Shown here piece by piece: positions 45,941 to 49,568 of a stretch of 49,568 bases of DNA. The stretch lies in assembly GCA_003155695.1 (NCBI GenBank), contig PMDZ01000004.1:1-49568 (forward strand). Direction: 5' to 3'. This DNA comes from Candidatus Nomurabacteria bacterium (GTDB lineage: Bacteria; Patescibacteriota; Minisyncoccia; Phycocordibacterales; UBA9973). Both the position numbers and the translations under genes were made by a program. The notes beneath the pieces are model-generated. The model did no database searches and was not told the DNA's origin. It worked only from the letters and a program-made list of their open reading frames with translations. Each line of letters opens with the position of its first letter. Position 1 is the first letter of the stretch.

Positions 45941-46924
45941 CTACTCTGGAACAGATGGAATTTCGTGGCAGTTGATATACTTAAGATACTTAAGTATTAT
46001 CTTGTCAGCTTCTTCCCATGAGATGTCCCTATAAGCGTTTTCTTCTGTCAGTGGTTCTACACTAAGAGCTTTAAAGATTGTTTCTAAAGCTCGAGAAAGT
46101 TTGTCACTTTCTGATTCATTTATGCACTCAACGAACATCATGCATTTGTTTGACTGAAAACTGAAGTGAAGATTGGCCCAGTCATCACCAAAATCTATAA
46201 AATCCTTAATTTTGGCATCAAACTCATAGTGTTCGTATTCTTCATCGCTACCCCAGCGTCCGGCTTTCAATCCAGCCAGACTAGGTTCAAATTTAGAAAG
46301 TGTTCCATTTTCCAAAAGTTCGGATATAAATGGAGAAACCTCATCGATTATCAGCCCAAAATTTTTATAGCGAGCAATCCACCCAGCTAAGTTTTTTAAC
46401 CCAATTACGTCTTTAAGGTCAAGCTTACTTTTTGGCACTGGCAGAATTCCATCATTCGGTCGAACGACGAGGAAGCCAAAGGTATTACTCCAGCTCAGTG
46501 GTCGCTCATAGAGGTTAAGTCTACGCTTAAAATCGTAGGTAGTAAGAACAGGAATTTCATACTTACTATTTCCATACTGAAAATTCGATCCCAGAGCGAA
46601 AATGGGAAATTGTCGTTGCATTTCCGGATTAATTTCGCCAAACTTTAGAAGTTCGGGTAAAGTTGCAGGAAGATAACCATCTTCAGCTATTCTACGAATA
46701 GAATCTTCACTAGAGATTGACTCATTAAAAAAATAAATTTTATAAATTCCATCAATCTTTTTGCCGATCAATTTAACAGGCAAGGGAAAATTTTTAGTCT
46801 TAATATCGTCATTTATCCGATACTCGTATTTTCCTTCGGCTATCATCTGTTCCAAGGTTTTTGAATAATCAACAGTCATTACAAATTCAGAGTTCTGTAA
46901 CTCCGTAGAAGATTGCTTTTTCAT
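45941..46924 (-). CDS. Hypothetical protein (327 aa)
   Basis: Long ORF with promoter, leader and terminator; family not identified. Confidence 0.8.
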   Translation of the reverse strand: MKKQSSTELQNSEFVMTVDYSKTLEQMIAEGKYEYRINDDIKTKNFPLPVKLIGKKIDGIYKIYFFNESISSEDSIRRIAEDGYLPATLPELLKFGEINPEMQRQFPIFALGSNFQYGNSKYEIPVLTTYDFKRRLNLYERPLSWSNTFGFLVVRPNDGILPVPKSKLDLKDVIGLKNLAGWIARYKNFGLIIDEVSPFISELLENGTLSKFEPSLAGLKAGRWGSDEEYEHYEFDAKIKDFIDFGDDWANLHFSFQSNKCMMFVECINESESDKLSRALETIFKALSVEPLTEENAYRDISWEEADKIILKYLKYINCHEIPSVPE

Positions 46925-47038
46925 AATTTTATATTTAAAAAGTTAGACATTAATTAGATTATTCCTACCTCCAGGGTTTAGAGACAAAAATAATCTAACT
47001 AATGTAACCTTAAATATCAAAGAACTTTTCTACTCTAC

Positions 47039-47067
47039 AGTATAGCATATTATTATACTATTGTCAA
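47039..47067 (-). promoter_or_regulatory. Sigma-70-type promoter for the 45941-46924 gene
   Basis: Minus strand TTGACA-N17-TATACT. Confidence 0.8.
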
Positions 47068-47153
47068 TACATATTGTCTTTCCACCCCCGCAAAAAAGAA
47101 CCAGTAAATACTAGCTTTATTAACGCAAGGATGAAACCAGTGCTTTTAGTGTT

Positions 47154-47930
47154 TTAATCAATATAATTCTTAAAGAAAGACTGTCCCTTTTCATCTTTAA
47201 TAAGAATAGGAACATCTTTGTATAAATCAACCTGGCATGAGAATTTTACATCTTCGGGGTAACCCATATTAATCAATTCTCTACCACTACTTGAATCGTT
47301 TATTAACTCACTTAAATTTGGTTTGGCATTCTGAAATGCTCCAATACAGACTTTTGCTTCTGGCGATTTTGTGCCCTCAAGTTTTTCAAGTATTGCTCCT
47401 GCACCAAGATAGTCTTCAATGCTTGGTCTTAATTCTCTTGATTCATCATTTGTACTTCTCCATCTTTCGCCACAAGCAATTACAGTAATATTTATATTTG
47501 TTTCTTTTTGAATTTTATTCACGATATTAGCAATAGAAGAAATGTTAAGTAAACTACCAATCAAAATATAAGCGTCCTGTTTTGAAGCCTTGGCACACGT
47601 TGCTCCATTTCTAGAGGACAAAACATATCTCTTATCTTTATGTGATTCATTAAACGAAGTAGCTGACAAAGAAGGAAGACCCGCGGTTTGCGATTCAACT
47701 CTTCCCAAACAAACTTCCGCATCAACAAGTTTTCCGAATTCTTCAATATCTCCAACTTTTGGGAACGGATAAACAATAGCTCCGTGATGTACAGCGCCTG
47801 TGATCGTAGTTGAAAAACTTAGAACATCAACAATCACGATAATATCACCTCTATTTGAAGCTTCAATCGTTCCTTTTTCTCCCCAATCCATACGGCATTG
47901 ATAAGGAGACTGATCAAAAATATTTTCCAT
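47154..47930 (-). CDS. 2-phosphosulfolactate phosphatase (ComB)-like
   Basis: IVIVDVLSFSTTITGAVHHGAIVYPFP; RYVLSSRNGATCAKAS; ILIGSLLNISSIA. Confidence 0.8.
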   Translation of the reverse strand: MENIFDQSPYQCRMDWGEKGTIEASNRGDIIVIVDVLSFSTTITGAVHHGAIVYPFPKVGDIEEFGKLVDAEVCLGRVESQTAGLPSLSATSFNESHKDKRYVLSSRNGATCAKASKQDAYILIGSLLNISSIANIVNKIQKETNINITVIACGERWRSTNDESRELRPSIEDYLGAGAILEKLEGTKSPEAKVCIGAFQNAKPNLSELINDSSSGRELINMGYPEDVKFSCQVDLYKDVPILIKDEKGQSFFKNYID

Positions 47931-47976
47931 ATATTAATATTGTATCATAAGTAAGTAATCATTTTTATTCTTTTCT

Positions 47977-48375
47977 TTACTCTCTTTCCCATGCTTTAAC
48001 ATCAGGATGAAAATCTACTTGATATGGTGGAATTCCCAGCGAAAGACCATATTCTTTAGCTTGATTATATTGCTCTATATTATCTCTTTTAATATAAAAA
48101 ATTTTATTTGGGAAAATAATATAATGGTGAGTTTTGTTCCGGAAATCAGCATACCAACTGGAATGTTCTTTATCAAAAGACTTACTTATTTCTAATGCAA
48201 TATTTTCTGCTTCATTTTCTGGAATTAATGTAAAATGTAGAGTCCATTGCTTAAGCCACGGGGTTCTGTGTTTGTCAGTGATACTTTCAACTTTCGTGCT
48301 TAAAATTTGGACTTTCTTTAATACATCTTTATTATCCAAACTTTCTTCAATTATTGTTCCTTTATAGTCTTTCAT
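47977..48375 (-). CDS. Conserved hypothetical small protein
   Basis: 132 aa ORF, 4 nt from the upstream gene. Confidence 0.65.
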   Translation of the reverse strand: MKDYKGTIIEESLDNKDVLKKVQILSTKVESITDKHRTPWLKQWTLHFTLIPENEAENIALEISKSFDKEHSSWYADFRNKTHHYIIFPNKIFYIKRDNIEQYNQAKEYGLSLGIPPYQVDFHPDVKAWERE

Positions 48376-48379
48376 AAAA

Positions 48380-49243
48380 TTATTTTTTTAATTTCTTTGC
48401 AATCTCATATTCTTTTTTAGTTAATTCAAGGTTACAATTTTTAAACTTATATAAATCGGAAAATGTTTTACCATATTCATATAGGCTGGATAATGAAACT
48501 GCATTTAGACTTTGGCTGTCTAAATAGAACTCAAACGAATCACATCGTGGACATTGGTCGCCACTTCCCATAAGACTGAAAGCATTTGGAGTATGTATTG
48601 ATAGCCTATCGCTAGTTATTAAATTTCTGTGATTAAAACCCCTGATAGTAACAGATGAAAAAGGATTATACTCTGTAGATTGTATTTTTTTCTTAACTTC
48701 CTCAATTAAAACTTTTTCTAGTTCTTCTTCTGAATATTTCTTTTTTGGTTTATTGGATTTTATTAAATCTTTTCCAAAGATAGACACTGCTTGAACAGAA
48801 ATTTTTTCCCATACTGTTCCCATTTTTTTAACAAGATTTTCTTTTTCAAGCAGAACATCATTATCTGGTTTATAACCATGCACAAAATGGTTTCTAATAT
48901 TGTATATATCAATTAGAACTTGAATTTCGTCATCAGAAAATTCGTCAACAAACATCAAATTATATCTGCTTAGGGTTTCTCTTATTTTAATAGTTTCAAT
49001 ATTTAATTCCTTTTCCTTTATTATAGATATTAGAGCATCATCATCTTTAGTTTTTGAATTTTCATACACTAAAACTGGATTTTTTGAATGTAATTTAATT
49101 TTAAATATTTTTTCTGTTGTAATACAAAAAGCTACAATTATTTCAGGTAAATTTTCTTGCTTATTTGGAATATCTGCAAGGTAATCATCTACTTGTGAGT
49201 AAAGTCGTAATAAATATTTATAATCTTTTTCGTTTACCTTCAT
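48380..49243 (-). CDS. HEPN-like protein (R-x4-H motif) with a C-terminal CxxC
   Basis: VLIDIYNIRNHFVHGYKPDND; SGDQCPRCDSFEFYL; 4 nt downstream of an XRE gene. Confidence 0.6.
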   Translation of the reverse strand: MKVNEKDYKYLLRLYSQVDDYLADIPNKQENLPEIIVAFCITTEKIFKIKLHSKNPVLVYENSKTKDDDALISIIKEKELNIETIKIRETLSRYNLMFVDEFSDDEIQVLIDIYNIRNHFVHGYKPDNDVLLEKENLVKKMGTVWEKISVQAVSIFGKDLIKSNKPKKKYSEEELEKVLIEEVKKKIQSTEYNPFSSVTIRGFNHRNLITSDRLSIHTPNAFSLMGSGDQCPRCDSFEFYLDSQSLNAVSLSSLYEYGKTFSDLYKFKNCNLELTKKEYEIAKKLKK

Positions 49244-49247
49244 AATT

Positions 49248-49451
49248 TTATTTTAATAACTCACTACTTGAAATTCCTAATGCTTCAGCAATTTTTTCTA
49301 ATGTTGAAAGAGTTGGATTCATGCGACCATTTTCTATATTACTAATATATGCTCTGTCTACATTAAGTTTTTTAGCTAAATCACCTTGTGATAGTTTATT
49401 TTTTAGTCTTAATTTTCTGAGGTTTTCACCGAGTCTTTTGCTTGATTGCAT
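49248..49451 (-). CDS. XRE-family HTH regulator (start trimmed to 49451)
   Basis: RLGENLRKLRLKNKLSQGDLAKKLNVDRAYISNIENGRMNPTLSTLEKIAEALGISSSELLK. Confidence 0.92.
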   Translation of the reverse strand: MQSSKRLGENLRKLRLKNKLSQGDLAKKLNVDRAYISNIENGRMNPTLSTLEKIAEALGISSSELLK

Positions 49452-49485
49452 AATTATATAGTAAGAAAACTTGCATTGTTTTGCA

Positions 49486-49507
49486 ATAGTGCAGTATAAT
49501 GCACTAT
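49486..49507 (-). promoter_or_regulatory. Operator-like palindrome over the XRE -10 region
   Basis: ATAGTGCA-GTATAA-TGCACTAT, perfect 8-bp half-sites around TATACT (minus strand). Confidence 0.6.
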
Positions 49508-49543
49508 ATAAGAAATTAGCCCAACCGTGCATTCCTCCCGCAC

Positions 49544-49568
49544 CCTCCTGCACGGCAAAATCAGAAAT
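49544..49568 (-). repeat. 25-nt inverted copy of 42736-42760, cut off by the window edge
   Basis: Reverse complement ATTTCTGATTTTGCCGTGCAGGAGG is identical to 42736-42760. Confidence 0.85.

Noticed and set aside
49522-49534. 13-nt match (AACCGTGCATTCC) to the tRNA-Val 5' region at 38786-38798 as an att site
   Set aside because: A 13-mer match is expected by chance in a ~50 kb window; no integrase is present.
41976-49568. Prophage or classical insertion sequence
   Set aside because: No transposase, integrase or phage structural genes seen.

Overview
The window looks like a chromosomal segment of a reduced, AT-rich bacterium, probably Candidate Phyla Radiation/Patescibacteria (Parcubacteria-like). 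This is inferred from gene content and protein style; no database search was possible. The left part is a minus-strand ribosomal protein/RNA polymerase operon (infA, rpmJ, rpsM, rpsK, rpsD, rpoA, rplQ, rplM, rpsI, then grpE). It is followed by housekeeping and envelope genes: an FtsA/PilM-like ATPase, alaS, mgtC-like, mnmA, mltG-like, typA, rseP, frr, mreB, priA-like, an S21-like gene, ybeY, ftsA, ftsZ, trxB, tRNA-Ser(CGA), tRNA-Val(GAC) and an ABC-2 exporter. The right end (about 41-49.5 kb) is accessory: hypothetical proteins, NUDIX, a methyltransferase, ComB-like and XRE+HEPN-like genes. The most interesting signal is not a protein. It is a set of interspersed, multi-hairpin, partly covarying repeat elements. 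Family A is at 13556-13658 and 36731-36845. Family B is at 38594-38734, at 42410-42552, and apparently inserted in frame inside mnmA at about 13025-13140. Small palindromes encode LPRRQAG/LSAEQAG-type peptides inside two genes. There is also a ~580-nt noncoding, highly structured region (about 42660-43240) closed by a perfect 26-bp inverted repeat. Many genes share a -10 box/N6/ATG arrangement that suggests leaderless transcripts.
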